Origin: Archangium violaceum
GTDB lineage: Bacteria > Myxococcota > Myxococcia > Myxococcales > Myxococcaceae
Assembly: GCF_016859125.1 (NCBI RefSeq)
Contig: NZ_CP069338.1
Coordinates: 10,729,501-10,793,500, forward strand
Direction of reading: 5' to 3'
Length of the DNA stretch: 64,000 bases
Part shown: positions 43,960-52,624 of the stretch, piece by piece
How positions within the stretch are numbered: the first letter of the stretch is position 1
How the letters are laid out: the number at the start of each line of letters is the position of its first letter
Notes under the pieces: model-generated
What the model was told of the DNA's origin: nothing
Database searches by the model: none
What the model saw: only the letters and a program-made list of their open reading frames with translations
Position numbers and translations under genes: made by a program

Positions 43960-45345
43960 CTACCGCGCACCGCGCGCCAGCAACACGTGCCGCACGGTGT
44001 GGAAGATGATGCCCATGTCCAGGAAAAGGGAGCCGTTCTTCACGTAATACAGATCGAACTCCAGTTTGTTGCGCGCGTCCTCCACCGACGCCCCGTACGG
44101 GTAGCGGATTTGAGCCCACCCGGTGAGGCCCGGCTTCACCGCCTCGCGCAGCCCATAGAAGGGAATCTGCTGCTTGAGCTGCTCGACGAAGACGGGGCGC
44201 TCCGGCCGCGGCCCCACGAAGCTCATGTCCCCCATCAACACGTTGAAGACCTGGGGAATCTCGTCGATGCGCGTCTTGCGGATGAAGCGGCCCACCCGGG
44301 TGACGCGATCATCGTTCGTCCGCGCCCACACCGCTCCGTCCTTCTCCGCGTCCGTGCGCATGCTGCGGAACTTCCACAGCCAGTACGTCTTCCCGTTGAG
44401 CCCCACGCGCTCCTGCCGGTAGAAGATGGGCCCCTTCGAATCCAGCTTGATGGCCAACATCACCAGCAGAAGGAAGGGCGCGGCGCACAGCAGCAGCATC
44501 GAGGCCACGAGGATGTCGAAGACGCGCTTGGCCATGCGCCTCGAGCGGGAGACCGTCAGCTCGTCCGCGAAGACGAAGTCGCTGGTGCGCAGGTGCGCCA
44601 CCGGAATCCGGCGCAGCACGCGCTCGCAGAAGCCGGCGGCCTCGTACACCCGGCGCCCGGCCAGGCGGCAGCGCAGCAGCGCGTCCATCCAGTTGGCCCC
44701 GCGCATGTCGTCCGCGGCCTGCACCACGAACTCGGCGCCGAGCCGCGCGGCCGTCTCGTCCACCTGCTCGGCCGGCGAGCCATCCGCCCTCGGCACGCGG
44801 GGCTCCACCAGCGCGACCACCTGGAAGCTGTCCTCACCGCCCTGCTCGATGACGCTGGCCAGCGCGCGGGCCTTGAGCCCGTCACCCACGATGACGACAC
44901 GGCTGGGCATGCCCACCACCGCGCGAAGCGAGGAGCGCACCAGCAGCGTCCCCACCAGGGCTCCCACGGCGCCGCCGAGCAGCGCCCCCGGAGGCAGGTG
45001 CACCGGCAGCACCGCCGGCGCCATCAGCATCAACAAACCGACGAAGGCCGTCGTCACCCCCGCCGCCTTGAGGAGCCGCGCGCCCCGACCCCGATCCTCC
45101 GCGGCCACCCTCAGGTTGTAGAGATCCATCAGATAGATGGAGAACTGGAACGTGGGGACGAAGGTGGCGCCCAGCAGCAGCAGCGCGGGCCCCGACTGCG
45201 CCAGCGGCAGGTGCGCATCCTCTGGCGCCAGCATCTTCGCGCAGGCCACCGCCCCCAACAGACACGCCAGGGCAATCGCGGCTCCTTCGATGACGAAGAG
45301 CGTCAGCTTCCTGGACGAAAAGTAATGATGGAAAACCCGAAGCAC
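43960..45345 (-). CDS. exoE: ExoE-like polyisoprenyl-phosphate hexose-1-phosphate transferase
   Basis: 461 aa. Several N-terminal membrane helices (FVIEGAAIALACLLGAVAC, ALLLLGATFVPTFQFSIYLM, FVGLLMLMAPAVLPVHL), a CoA-binding-like Rossmann domain (VVIVGDGLKARALASVIEQG), then a membrane helix and the bacterial sugar transferase domain (ILVASMLLLCAAPFLLLVML, KGPIFYRQERVGLNGKTYWL, SFVGPRPERPVFVEQL). It starts spore-coat repeat units by moving a hexose-1-phosphate to undecaprenyl phosphate. GTG 45345 has GGAGGG 8 bases upstream; the longer frame lacks a site. Confidence 0.88.
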   Translation of the reverse strand: MLRVFHHYFSSRKLTLFVIEGAAIALACLLGAVACAKMLAPEDAHLPLAQSGPALLLLGATFVPTFQFSIYLMDLYNLRVAAEDRGRGARLLKAAGVTTAFVGLLMLMAPAVLPVHLPPGALLGGAVGALVGTLLVRSSLRAVVGMPSRVVIVGDGLKARALASVIEQGGEDSFQVVALVEPRVPRADGSPAEQVDETAARLGAEFVVQAADDMRGANWMDALLRCRLAGRRVYEAAGFCERVLRRIPVAHLRTSDFVFADELTVSRSRRMAKRVFDILVASMLLLCAAPFLLLVMLAIKLDSKGPIFYRQERVGLNGKTYWLWKFRSMRTDAEKDGAVWARTNDDRVTRVGRFIRKTRIDEIPQVFNVLMGDMSFVGPRPERPVFVEQLKQQIPFYGLREAVKPGLTGWAQIRYPYGASVEDARNKLEFDLYYVKNGSLFLDMGIIFHTVRHVLLARGAR

Positions 45346-45387
45346 GTATCTCTCCCTCCGACCACCTCGCCCCCCTGCCACACCCCT

Positions 45388-45419
45388 CCCGGCCACGCGC
45401 CCCCTCGCGCGTGGCCGGG
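45388..45419 (-). other. 12-bp perfect hairpin in the exoD-exoE gap
   Basis: CCCGGCCACGCG (45388-45399) pairs with CGCGTGGCCGGG (45408-45419). It is 15 bp after the exoD stop codon and 43 bp before the exoE start. No T-run follows. Confidence 0.6.
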
Positions 45420-45433
45420 CTACCGCCGACGTC

Positions 45434-46171
45434 CTACTTCCGGACGTAGTTCTTCAAGTACGGGGTGTCGCTCATCTCCGCCCCGTTCAACACGCAGCCC
45501 AGGATGGGCGCCCCACCCAGCTGCTCCACGGCCTGGTTGACCGCCCGGGCCGGGGTGACGTTGGCACGCACCACCATGAGCAGGCCGTCCGCCTGGTGCC
45601 CGAGGATCGCCGAGTCGGCGAAGGGCAGCGTGGGCGGCAGGTCCATGTAGACCTCGTCGAAGTGCTCACGCACCACCTTGAGGAACTGCTTCATCCGCGC
45701 GCTGGCCAGGGCCTGCGTGGGCTCCTCGGGCGTGGCACCCGCGGTGATGACGGCCATGCGCGTGGCATGGAAGCGGCGCACCAGGTCGCGCACCTCACAC
45801 TCCCCGCTCAAGAGCTCCGACAGACCCGGCCGGCCCTTGATGCCGAGCACGTCCGCCACCTGGCCGCGACGCAGGTCCGCGTCGATGAGGAGGATGCGCC
45901 GCTCCATGTTCGCCCGGGCCGCCGCCAGGGCCAGGTTCACCGTGGTCACCGTCTTGCCCTCGCCGGGCAGCGCCGAGGTGACACCCACCACCTTGAGAGG
46001 ACGCAGCTCGCGCATCCGCTCCAGCCGGTAGTAGAGGCTGCGGTACTGCTCCGCCGCACCCGAGGCCGGGGCCGTCAGCGAGACCACCCGCTTGTCCACG
46101 GCGTTCGGAGACCCCGCGGCGTCATCCACGCGAGGAAGGAAGTTCCCCGCCCGCTCCATCGTTTGATCCAT
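45434..46171 (-). CDS. exoD: ExoD-like bacterial tyrosine (BY) kinase
   Basis: 245 aa, cytoplasmic BY-kinase separate from its membrane partner ExoC. Walker A VTSALPGEGKTVTTVNLALA, Walker A' RRILLIDADLRRGQVADV, Walker B DEVYMDLPPTLPFADSAIL. The C-terminus ends DTPYLKNYVRK, with two tyrosines as a short autophosphorylation tail. It should cycle phosphorylation to control polysaccharide chain length. ATG 46171 has GGGAGG 6 bases upstream. Confidence 0.9.
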   Translation of the reverse strand: MDQTMERAGNFLPRVDDAAGSPNAVDKRVVSLTAPASGAAEQYRSLYYRLERMRELRPLKVVGVTSALPGEGKTVTTVNLALAAARANMERRILLIDADLRRGQVADVLGIKGRPGLSELLSGECEVRDLVRRFHATRMAVITAGATPEEPTQALASARMKQFLKVVREHFDEVYMDLPPTLPFADSAILGHQADGLLMVVRANVTPARAVNQAVEQLGGAPILGCVLNGAEMSDTPYLKNYVRK

Positions 46172-46211
46172 CTTGTTCCTCCCGGATTCCGCGTTGTTCA
46201 CCCGAAGTCTC

Positions 46212-47633
46212 CTAGTTCAGCGGCGAGTCCGACGAAGACGGTGACGCCACTCCATTGCGAACCCCCGAGGCGGGCATCAGCACCCGCTTCTCCGCCTTAC
46301 CCTGCATGTTCGGGACCACCGCCAGCACGGGGAGGGGCAGGCGATCGCGCAGCTCCTGCGTGTCCCGGATGCTGTCGTCGCGCATCTCCAGCACCACCCC
46401 GACGAGCACGCCCAGACCCAGGGCGATCAGGAAGGAGATGAGCAGGCCGCTCAGGCGATCCGGCCGCGCCGCCGCCACGGGCACACCGGCCGGGGAGACG
46501 ACGTTGAACAGGCTCTCCGCGCTCTTCACCTCGAGGTCCTGCGCCAGCTCGGCCTCCACCCGGCGGGACACCACGCTCTGGTACTTGGCGCGGGCGATCT
46601 CATAGTCGCGGTTGAGGACCCCCAGCTCATGGGCCCAGCGCGGGGTGCGATCCAACCGCTCCTGGTAGCTCCTGGCCTGCTGGTGCAGACCCTCGATCTC
46701 CTTCTGGATGGAGGAGATGAGCTCGGCCACGCGGGAGCGCTCCTGGCGCTCGGCCCACTGGCGGCTCTCTGCGTCCTTGCGGCGCTCACGCATGGTGTTG
46801 AGCTCCTGGGTGAGGCGCTTCACCTCGGGGTGATCCGCCGTCCACGAGGAGCGGGCGGCCACCAGGCTCTGGGTGAGGGAGTGCTCGGCGGCCTCGAGAC
46901 GGCCGGCCTCGCTGTCCGCGGCGTTGCGAGCCCGCGCCAGCTCCGAGCGGCGGGCCTCGGCCACGCGCAGCTCCTCGGACTTCGTCTGCAGCAGCGCCCC
47001 CACGCGCTCCAGCCCGCGCATGTTCATCTCCAGCTGCTCGGGCAGCTCGCCGATGTGGTCCACCTTGAACTGGGCGATCTTCTTCTCCCACTCGGTGACG
47101 CTCTTGGAGAGGGCGACGATCTCGTCCTCGAAGAGCTTCGTGGCACGCGCCGCCTGCTCCTGGCGCGACTTGAGCGCCTGCTCGGAGAAGAGCTGCGGGA
47201 GCCGGTTGGCCACCTGAGCCGCCACGTTCGGATCCGTGTGCGCGTACGTCAGCTCGAAGGCGCTCTCCCCCTCCACGCGCACGGTGAGATCCTTGCGCAT
47301 GCGGTTGACGGCGGCCTCCATGCCCGCCTCGGAGACGATCTCCGGATAGAGGTTCATCTCCTCGATGGCCCTCTGGAGGACCGGACGCGCCATCAACTCC
47401 TGGCGGACGGTGAGCAACCGCTGCTCCACCAGCTCGCTGACGGTGCGCTGCACCATCTCCTCACCGGGGCGCTGCGGTTGCACCCGCACCACCGCCGTTG
47501 CCTCGTACACACTCTGCTGGCTCAACACGATGGCGGCGCCCACCGCGAAAGCTCCCAGCACGATGGCCCCGACCAGCACCTTGCGGCGCCACAGTGCCTT
47601 CAGCACCTGGTCTGCCGTCATCCCACGCTCCAT
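46212..47633 (-). CDS. exoC: ExoC-like Wzz/Wzc-type polysaccharide co-polymerase
   Basis: 473 aa without kinase domain. Membrane helices near the N-terminus (VLVGAIVLGAFAVGAAIVLS) and C-terminus (LLISFLIALGLGVLVGVVLE) enclose a Wzz domain and a long periplasmic coiled coil (about 150-380, RVGALLQTKSEELRVAEARR). A PxxP-like segment precedes TM2. It sets chain length and contacts the BY-kinase ExoD and Wza-type ExoA. ATG 47633 has GGAGGA 6 bases upstream. Confidence 0.88.
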   Translation of the reverse strand: MERGMTADQVLKALWRRKVLVGAIVLGAFAVGAAIVLSQQSVYEATAVVRVQPQRPGEEMVQRTVSELVEQRLLTVRQELMARPVLQRAIEEMNLYPEIVSEAGMEAAVNRMRKDLTVRVEGESAFELTYAHTDPNVAAQVANRLPQLFSEQALKSRQEQAARATKLFEDEIVALSKSVTEWEKKIAQFKVDHIGELPEQLEMNMRGLERVGALLQTKSEELRVAEARRSELARARNAADSEAGRLEAAEHSLTQSLVAARSSWTADHPEVKRLTQELNTMRERRKDAESRQWAERQERSRVAELISSIQKEIEGLHQQARSYQERLDRTPRWAHELGVLNRDYEIARAKYQSVVSRRVEAELAQDLEVKSAESLFNVVSPAGVPVAAARPDRLSGLLISFLIALGLGVLVGVVLEMRDDSIRDTQELRDRLPLPVLAVVPNMQGKAEKRVLMPASGVRNGVASPSSSDSPLN

Positions 47634-47665
47634 GTGCTCTCCTCCTCCTACTCCAGTCACGTGTC

Positions 47666-48832
47666 TCACCAGGCCGTCATGTGGAGGCGGATCGCCGCCA
47701 CATTCCGAGTCAGGTTCAGTCCGGCCGTGGCCTCTTCATCCATCCCCACCTGTGCGATGCGATCCACGGCCGCCTGCATCGACACATACCGATTCACCTT
47801 GAACTCGAGCCCCGCGCCCAGCGCGTAGCCCTGTGCCACCGTGGGATCCTCTCCCCACGAGAAGACGCCATGGCCCGGCGCCCGCCCGTTGCGGAAGAAG
47901 CTCGCCATTCCATACACGGACACCCGGTCACTGAAGTGCTTGTTGAGCACCATGCCCGCGTAGTCCGCCCACAACGCATTGGTGAAGCCACTGGCGCCCA
48001 CCAGGTCATGCCCCGCGATGATGCCCAGGTCGAAGTGCCTGGCCTCATGCAGCAGCTCCAGCTTCACCCGCGGAATCACCCCGCTGGTGCCCTCCTGCCC
48101 GGAGAAGGCCACCGGACCGGCGCGCGCCGTGAAGGTGGTCTGCCGGCTCAGCCGGTAGCGCAGGCCTCCGAAGACACCGTGCGCCTGCTGGAAGCTGTCG
48201 CCGTACAGGAAGCCCTGGTAGCGGTACTCCACGCCCAACGACAGCCGCCGCGTGGTGCGCAGCCAGGCCTCCACGAACGGGGTGTGCACGAAACCGGCGA
48301 CCTGCCCCGGCGCGAGCACCTGCACGCCCTCGAAGCCGTAACCGGCCCCCACGTCCAACCGGCGCGTCGCCCGCCCGGAGACGTACACCCGGGACTGGCC
48401 GTAGAGGACGGGCTCTCTCGAGCGCGCCACGCTGTCACGCGGCAGCGAGGCGGGATCCGTCACCCGGTAGATGCTCCCGGACGCCTCCACCCTCAGGCGG
48501 CGCGACAACAGCTTGCGCACCGACAGGCCGCCGCGGTGATCCAACGTCAGCGAGCCACTGCCGTGCCGCATGAGGAGGTCCGCCGCGTAGAAGCTCTCCA
48601 GCTTCAGCGTCTCGTCCCTCACGTCCAGGCCGAGCCGGGGCGTCAGCTTCGTCATCAACTGACCACCCGCCTGGCCGTCTGCGGCCAGCCGGAAGTCATC
48701 GTCGTAGCGCTCCTCGAGCGACACCCGGAGCCGAGGCTCCACCTGCGTGGCCGCGAGCGCGGCCGGACAGGTGCCCAGAACCGCCGCCGCCACCACCCAA
48801 CCCTTCCATGAACGTCTCACGGCACCCTCCAT
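47666..48832 (-). CDS. exoB: ExoB-like outer-membrane beta-barrel
   Basis: 388 aa. Signal peptide (WVVAAAVLGTCPAALAA), then continuous beta-strand pattern (EPRLRVSLEERYDDDFRL, RLRVEASGSIYRVTD, RRLSLGVEYRYQGFLYGD, YALGAGLEFKVNRYVSMQAA) ending LHMTAW with an aromatic residue. In M. xanthus the equivalent barrel is needed for export of the spore-coat polymer together with a Wza protein that lacks its own membrane-spanning part. ATG 48832 has GGAG 7 bases upstream. Confidence 0.83.
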   Translation of the reverse strand: MEGAVRRSWKGWVVAAAVLGTCPAALAATQVEPRLRVSLEERYDDDFRLAADGQAGGQLMTKLTPRLGLDVRDETLKLESFYAADLLMRHGSGSLTLDHRGGLSVRKLLSRRLRVEASGSIYRVTDPASLPRDSVARSREPVLYGQSRVYVSGRATRRLDVGAGYGFEGVQVLAPGQVAGFVHTPFVEAWLRTTRRLSLGVEYRYQGFLYGDSFQQAHGVFGGLRYRLSRQTTFTARAGPVAFSGQEGTSGVIPRVKLELLHEARHFDLGIIAGHDLVGASGFTNALWADYAGMVLNKHFSDRVSVYGMASFFRNGRAPGHGVFSWGEDPTVAQGYALGAGLEFKVNRYVSMQAAVDRIAQVGMDEEATAGLNLTRNVAAIRLHMTAW

Positions 48833-48883
48833 CCCCACTCTCCGACCCGGAACCGGCCCCACTTCCCCAGGCACTCCACCGCG

Positions 48884-49462
48884 CTACGGCACGACGATGG
48901 TGTCGCCCGGACGAAGGATGAGCGGCTCGTTCTTGTCCGGCGCCTTCACCAGATCGTTGTAGCTCACGGGGATGGTGCTCCCATCCGTGCCCGAGCGGCG
49001 CAGCACGACGATGCCGTCGCGATCCGCGAAGTCCGTGAAGCCTCCCGCCAGGGCGATGGCCTGCAGGATGGACACCCGGCCGCGCAGCGGGTAGGCGCCA
49101 GGGTGGGCCACCTCGCCGGTGATGAAGACGCGGCTGCTGTTCACCTCCCGGACGACGACCGTCACCCGAGGCTCCTGCACGTACGGCTTGAGCGCCTCGC
49201 GAATCTCGTCGGACAGCTCGGTCGGCGTGCGCCCCTCGGCCCTCACCTCGCCCACCATGGGCAGGGAGATGAAACCGTCCGGCCTCACGGGCAGCGTGCG
49301 CGACAGATCCGCGTCACGCCACACCGCCACGTCCAGGAGATCCTCACGGCCGATGCGGTACGGCTGGTCCGAATTGTCCACCTTCCCCGTCGCCTTGTGT
49401 GCGCACCCCGACAGGATGAGCAACCCCAGCACCACCCACCACCTCGCGCTCGTCTTTCCCAT
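48884..49462 (-). CDS. exoA: ExoA-like polysaccharide export lipoprotein (Wza type)
   Basis: 192 aa. Lipoprotein signal (VVLGLLILSGC), then the polysaccharide export domain (DQPYRIGREDLLDVAVWRDA, VRPDGFISLPMVGEVRAEGR) and one SLBB repeat (RVFITGEVAHPGAYPLRGRV). It is short and lacks the C-terminal membrane helix of E. coli Wza, consistent with needing a separate barrel (ExoB). First gene of the locus, with a sigma54-type promoter about 60 bp upstream. Confidence 0.9.
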   Translation of the reverse strand: MGKTSARWWVVLGLLILSGCAHKATGKVDNSDQPYRIGREDLLDVAVWRDADLSRTLPVRPDGFISLPMVGEVRAEGRTPTELSDEIREALKPYVQEPRVTVVVREVNSSRVFITGEVAHPGAYPLRGRVSILQAIALAGGFTDFADRDGIVVLRRSGTDGSTIPVSYNDLVKAPDKNEPLILRPGDTIVVP

Positions 49463-49528
49463 CGCTCGCCTCTCCCCAAAGTCCCTGGCCCCGATGAAAG
49501 GCCAGGGGCCGTGTGTTCGCGGAAGGCC

Positions 49529-49547
49529 TTAGCAGCGGGTGTGCCAA
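49529..49547 (-). promoter_or_regulatory. Sigma54 (RpoN)-type promoter of the exo operon
   Basis: On the minus strand TTGGCAC (49547-49541), five bases, then CTGCTAA. The invariant GG (-24, 49545-49544) and GC (-12, 49533-49532) are exactly 12 bp apart, with one mismatch in the TTGC box. Transcription would start near 49,520, leaving a leader of about 58 nt before exoA. Confidence 0.65.
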
Positions 49548-49723
49548 ACCTCCCACGCGGGCAAAGTCCCCGGATCGTCATGGGTTACGCGCTACAGCCC
49601 CTCGGAACCGTGTGGGATGTCCGGGAAAAAATTCCGGCATCGGCCGTAAGGGAGGGTCAGGATCTCAGTCTTTCTGGCCCCCGGGGTGGGCAGCGCGCTT
49701 CCTCCGCCGCTCCTCGTTTTTTC

Positions 49724-49741
49724 CCTCTCCCTCTGGAGAGG
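49724..49741. repeat. REP-like palindrome, copy D (variant loop)
   Basis: CCTCTCC and GGAGAGG arms around a CTCT loop, preceded by a run of six T. The arms match copies A-C, but the CCTCACC lead is missing. Confidence 0.5.
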
Positions 49742-49821
49742 CGCGTGGCACGCCGCTTGAATTCATCTCTCGCGACGCCCGGGTTCAGACAGGACCGGGC
49801 GAGTGAGGAGCGGACGGGGCT

Positions 49822-50022
49822 ATGAGCAAGGCGGCGGCGGGGGCGGTGATCGCGATGTTCACGGTGGGCGCGGGGATGATGACGCTGCTGGGCTCGGTAC
49901 TGGGCACGTACGCGGAGGCGGCCACGCTGGCGCTGGTGGGCGTGGGATTGTTCGCGGGCAGCTCGGTCCTGAGCGGAAACAAGGACGCGGTGCCTCAGGC
50001 GGGAGTAGCCAAGGAAGCCTGA
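49822..50022 (+). CDS. Small membrane protein with two helices
   Basis: 66 aa. Two adjacent hydrophobic segments (AGAVIAMFTVGAGMMTLLGS and ATLALVGVGLFAGSSVL) and a short polar tail. Codon bias is good, and GAGGAG lies about 12 bases before ATG. It stands between exoA and the toxin gene and points toward the latter. No family recognised. Confidence 0.55.
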   Translation: MSKAAAGAVIAMFTVGAGMMTLLGSVLGTYAEAATLALVGVGLFAGSSVLSGNKDAVPQAGVAKEA

Positions 50023-50377
50023 AGTCCACGAATGAAGGGCTGAAAAAAAGCGGGTGGCGATTGCGCGGGCAGCGCCGCCACGACCACCCGCTTCAGCGAA
50101 ACGCTCGCGGCGCCAGGCGCCCCAATGGGCCCATGTCCGCATGCGTCAAACAATTCAACATTCTTCAGCTTTTCCTGTATTCAACGTTTAGCTAGCTTGT
50201 GAGCGCAAATGGACGGAGCCAGCTCCGGACGCCCGCGCTCCGAGGCGGCACGTCCACGAATGCAGGGGGAAACACATGAGGACGAGCACCCTCGAGGTCA
50301 CCTCCAGCTGAGTCCTCACCCCGGTTCCGGTGAGGGCTCCGTCAACGAGCCTGCGCGGCAACTCCTGGGGATGGACG
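50023..50377. other. Gap of 355 bp with hairpins and an AT-rich segment
   Basis: No gene is apparent. It holds a minus-strand terminator (50043-50093), a segment at about 50,145-50,205 with unusually high AT for this genome that probably carries promoters, and a hairpin CCTCACC/GGTGAGG (50314-50320 with 50329-50335) just upstream of the toxin gene. Confidence 0.6.
50043..50093 (-). terminator. Rho-independent terminator on the minus strand with no gene feeding it
   Basis: AAGCGGGTGG (50048-50057) pairs with CCACCCGCTT (50084-50093); on the minus strand the stem is followed by a run of seven T. On the plus strand no T-run follows. No minus-strand ORF lies just upstream of it (50,094-50,400), so it may end an unannotated RNA. 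Confidence 0.65.
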
Positions 50378-52624
50378 ATGCACGCGGAGGAACGAGCGTA
50401 CACGTGGGCGGCGCTGATACTGGGAGCCGTCCTGGTGACGAGCGGTTGCGTCACACTGACGCCGCATCCAGGCGGAGGCTCCCCCGAAGGCCCTCGCACC
50501 CTCTCCGCGTTGCACGAAATGGGGGCCCGCTCCTCCTCCGAGCCGGAGCCACCGCACCGCCGCCGGAGCGCTGGCGGAGCAGGCCCGGCCCTGGCGAGCG
50601 CGGGGCCTGAAGCCCACGGCCCGCCCTCCTGCGGAGGGGAGGCGGTGCCTCCAGGCTGGCCCGACTTCTCCTCTGGAGACAGAGAGGCACTGCTCGCTCC
50701 CTTCCTCTCGTGCACCTCGCCCGCGGAAGTCCTCGCCCTGCAAGAGCGCGTGGACATGCCCCGGTTGGTGGAAGCCCTGGACGACTGGCGCGCCGTGCGA
50801 CTCGGTGCCCTGGGCACACCGCGCGAGGATGTCGCCCACCTGCTCAACAGCAAGCGCGCCGCCTTCCTCATGAAGGCCCCCGAGAAGTATGGCGCCCTCG
50901 GAGCCGAGGTGCTCGCCGTCTTCATCGTCGACTCGGCCCATGACGACGACTTGAGGGAGCTCCTCTTCCTATTGGCCCGGGAGAAGCGGCTGGAGGAAAC
51001 GCTCGCGAGCCTGCCCGCATTCCAGGGGGCGTTGGAGAGGAGGGGCCTGAAACCCACGGCCCGTGTGGACCGGGACTTTGAAGTCGGAGACCTGGGCCGA
51101 GGCGCTGGCCGCGCCTTGAGGGACGGACTCTCCAGCTCCCTGGCGAACGACGGAGGGGGAGGATTCGCCTTCCTCCCCATACGAGGCCAACTGCCGCCGG
51201 AGTACCAGAAGGCCCTCGACGAGGCGGAGAAGCGATGGGCGGAGCAGCACTTCTCGGCGGGCAACGTGGCACTGGGAGGATTCGACCACCTCACCTTCGG
51301 CGTGCCGCTGGGCTTCTACGGGCTGCTGGCCAGCACGGGGCATGGCGCGCGGTCGCTGGCGCAGGGCAGGTACGAGCAGGCCACGCGCGAGCTGGCTCCA
51401 GCGGCGCTGCTGGTGGCCCTCTACGCGGGAGGCAAGGGCCTGCGCTACCTCTCCGAGGGTAGAGGCGCACCGGGGAGGGGGCCGCACCGCCGCACCGGGC
51501 TCGAGGCCCTCGAGCTGCGGCTGCGAGCCCTCGAGGAGACAGCGAGGCAGTTGGAAGGGCGGATGAGCCAGGAGGGCCTGCGCGAGCTCGTGCGGTACCT
51601 CCAGGCCAGCCGGGAGGCGGGCCGTTTCGTCGCCGCGGGAGGAGCGGACGCCGCGCTGGCGCTGTACGAGGCCCGGGGGGACGTAGCCAAGGCCCGGCCA
51701 CTGTTGTCCAGGGCCAGACCCGGGGCCACGGACTCCCCGCCCGTGAAGAGCGGTGCGGGGACAGGCGCCAGGGAAGCCGCCGCGGCGAATGAGGCTCCAC
51801 GTCCCTCTCTCGAGAAGGCCCGTGCCACGAAGCGCCCTGGCACCCTGGCCTCGCTGGTGGACGAGGGGGTGGGCCACACGCGGGAGGTGGTGGAGGCCAA
51901 GCTGGCGGCGGTGGAGCTCGAGACCACGGGCCCGCGCCACCCCACGGACATAGGCGTACTGAAGAAGCACCACCCCACCCTCGACGCCCCTCCGCCCGAG
52001 GCCCGGGGCAACCCGCGCTGGCGCGAGTATGTCGACTACTACGAGAGACGCTCTCTCGAGGTGGAGAAGGGCACGGCCGCCGAGGGCCCCTTGAAATGGG
52101 AGGGCTACGAGCGGATGCGCGGGTTGTTCGCCCGGGGGCTGGCCTTCGAGCGCTCCATGGTGAAATTGCTTCAAGAGGACGCGAAGAAGCCTCGGGCCGA
52201 TCGCCGCTTCCTTGGGGACTTCGACAAGCCCCGCATCGAAACGCATGTGGGCGTGAGGAAGCCGGGCCCTGGCCTTCGCTACGCGGACGTGCTCGTCATT
52301 GAACAGGGCGAGTCCGGCGGGCGACCACGGCGAGTGGAGACGCTCAGCTTCAAGAGTCGCGATCTCTCGACAATGGGGGAAAAGCAGCTGGCAGCGCAGA
52401 TGACCGACGACGCGAGCGAGGCCCTGAGGTACTATGGCGAGACGCTGGACATCCGCCGAGAATCCCTCCAGCACCTTCTCCCAGGAGGCAGTGAGGTGAA
52501 CGTGCCGAGAGCTCGCCTCATCTACGAGGGGGGCGAACTCAAGCCCTCGGATGTAGCCATGTTGAAGAGAGCCGTGAACGAAACCAAGAGACTGGCTCCG
52601 GGAGTGGAGGTGCAATTCCAATGA
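50378..52624 (+). CDS. Large lipoprotein with nuclease-like C-terminal domain, candidate SitA-like polymorphic toxin
   Basis: 748 aa from ATG 50378 (GGGGA 6 bases upstream). Lipoprotein signal (WAALILGAVLVTSGC, Cys24). The centre is helical with a hydrophobic segment (about 310-350, GFYGLLASTG, RELAPAALLVALYAGGKGL) and a charged coiled-coil part. The C-terminal 120 residues read RYADVLVIE (Asp637) then VETLSFKSRDLS (Glu654, Lys659), spaced like PD-(D/E)XK nucleases. Overlap of four bases with the next gene fits toxin/immunity coupling. In M. xanthus, SitA lipoprotein toxins are passed between cells by TraAB outer-membrane exchange. The SitA link is inferred from architecture, not from a recognised N-terminal family. 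Confidence 0.6.
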   Translation: MHAEERAYTWAALILGAVLVTSGCVTLTPHPGGGSPEGPRTLSALHEMGARSSSEPEPPHRRRSAGGAGPALASAGPEAHGPPSCGGEAVPPGWPDFSSGDREALLAPFLSCTSPAEVLALQERVDMPRLVEALDDWRAVRLGALGTPREDVAHLLNSKRAAFLMKAPEKYGALGAEVLAVFIVDSAHDDDLRELLFLLAREKRLEETLASLPAFQGALERRGLKPTARVDRDFEVGDLGRGAGRALRDGLSSSLANDGGGGFAFLPIRGQLPPEYQKALDEAEKRWAEQHFSAGNVALGGFDHLTFGVPLGFYGLLASTGHGARSLAQGRYEQATRELAPAALLVALYAGGKGLRYLSEGRGAPGRGPHRRTGLEALELRLRALEETARQLEGRMSQEGLRELVRYLQASREAGRFVAAGGADAALALYEARGDVAKARPLLSRARPGATDSPPVKSGAGTGAREAAAANEAPRPSLEKARATKRPGTLASLVDEGVGHTREVVEAKLAAVELETTGPRHPTDIGVLKKHHPTLDAPPPEARGNPRWREYVDYYERRSLEVEKGTAAEGPLKWEGYERMRGLFARGLAFERSMVKLLQEDAKKPRADRRFLGDFDKPRIETHVGVRKPGPGLRYADVLVIEQGESGGRPRRVETLSFKSRDLSTMGEKQLAAQMTDDASEALRYYGETLDIRRESLQHLLPGGSEVNVPRARLIYEGGELKPSDVAMLKRAVNETKRLAPGVEVQFQ

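Larger units (their letters stand above)
49463..49821. other. Divergent regulatory region upstream of exoA
   Basis: No gene is apparent. Besides the sigma54-type promoter it holds CCGGGAAAAAATTCCGG (49621-49637), a near-palindrome with an A-rich centre about 80 bp upstream of the -24 box, where an enhancer-binding protein could sit. It also holds a fourth REP-like hairpin at 49724-49741. Confidence 0.55.
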
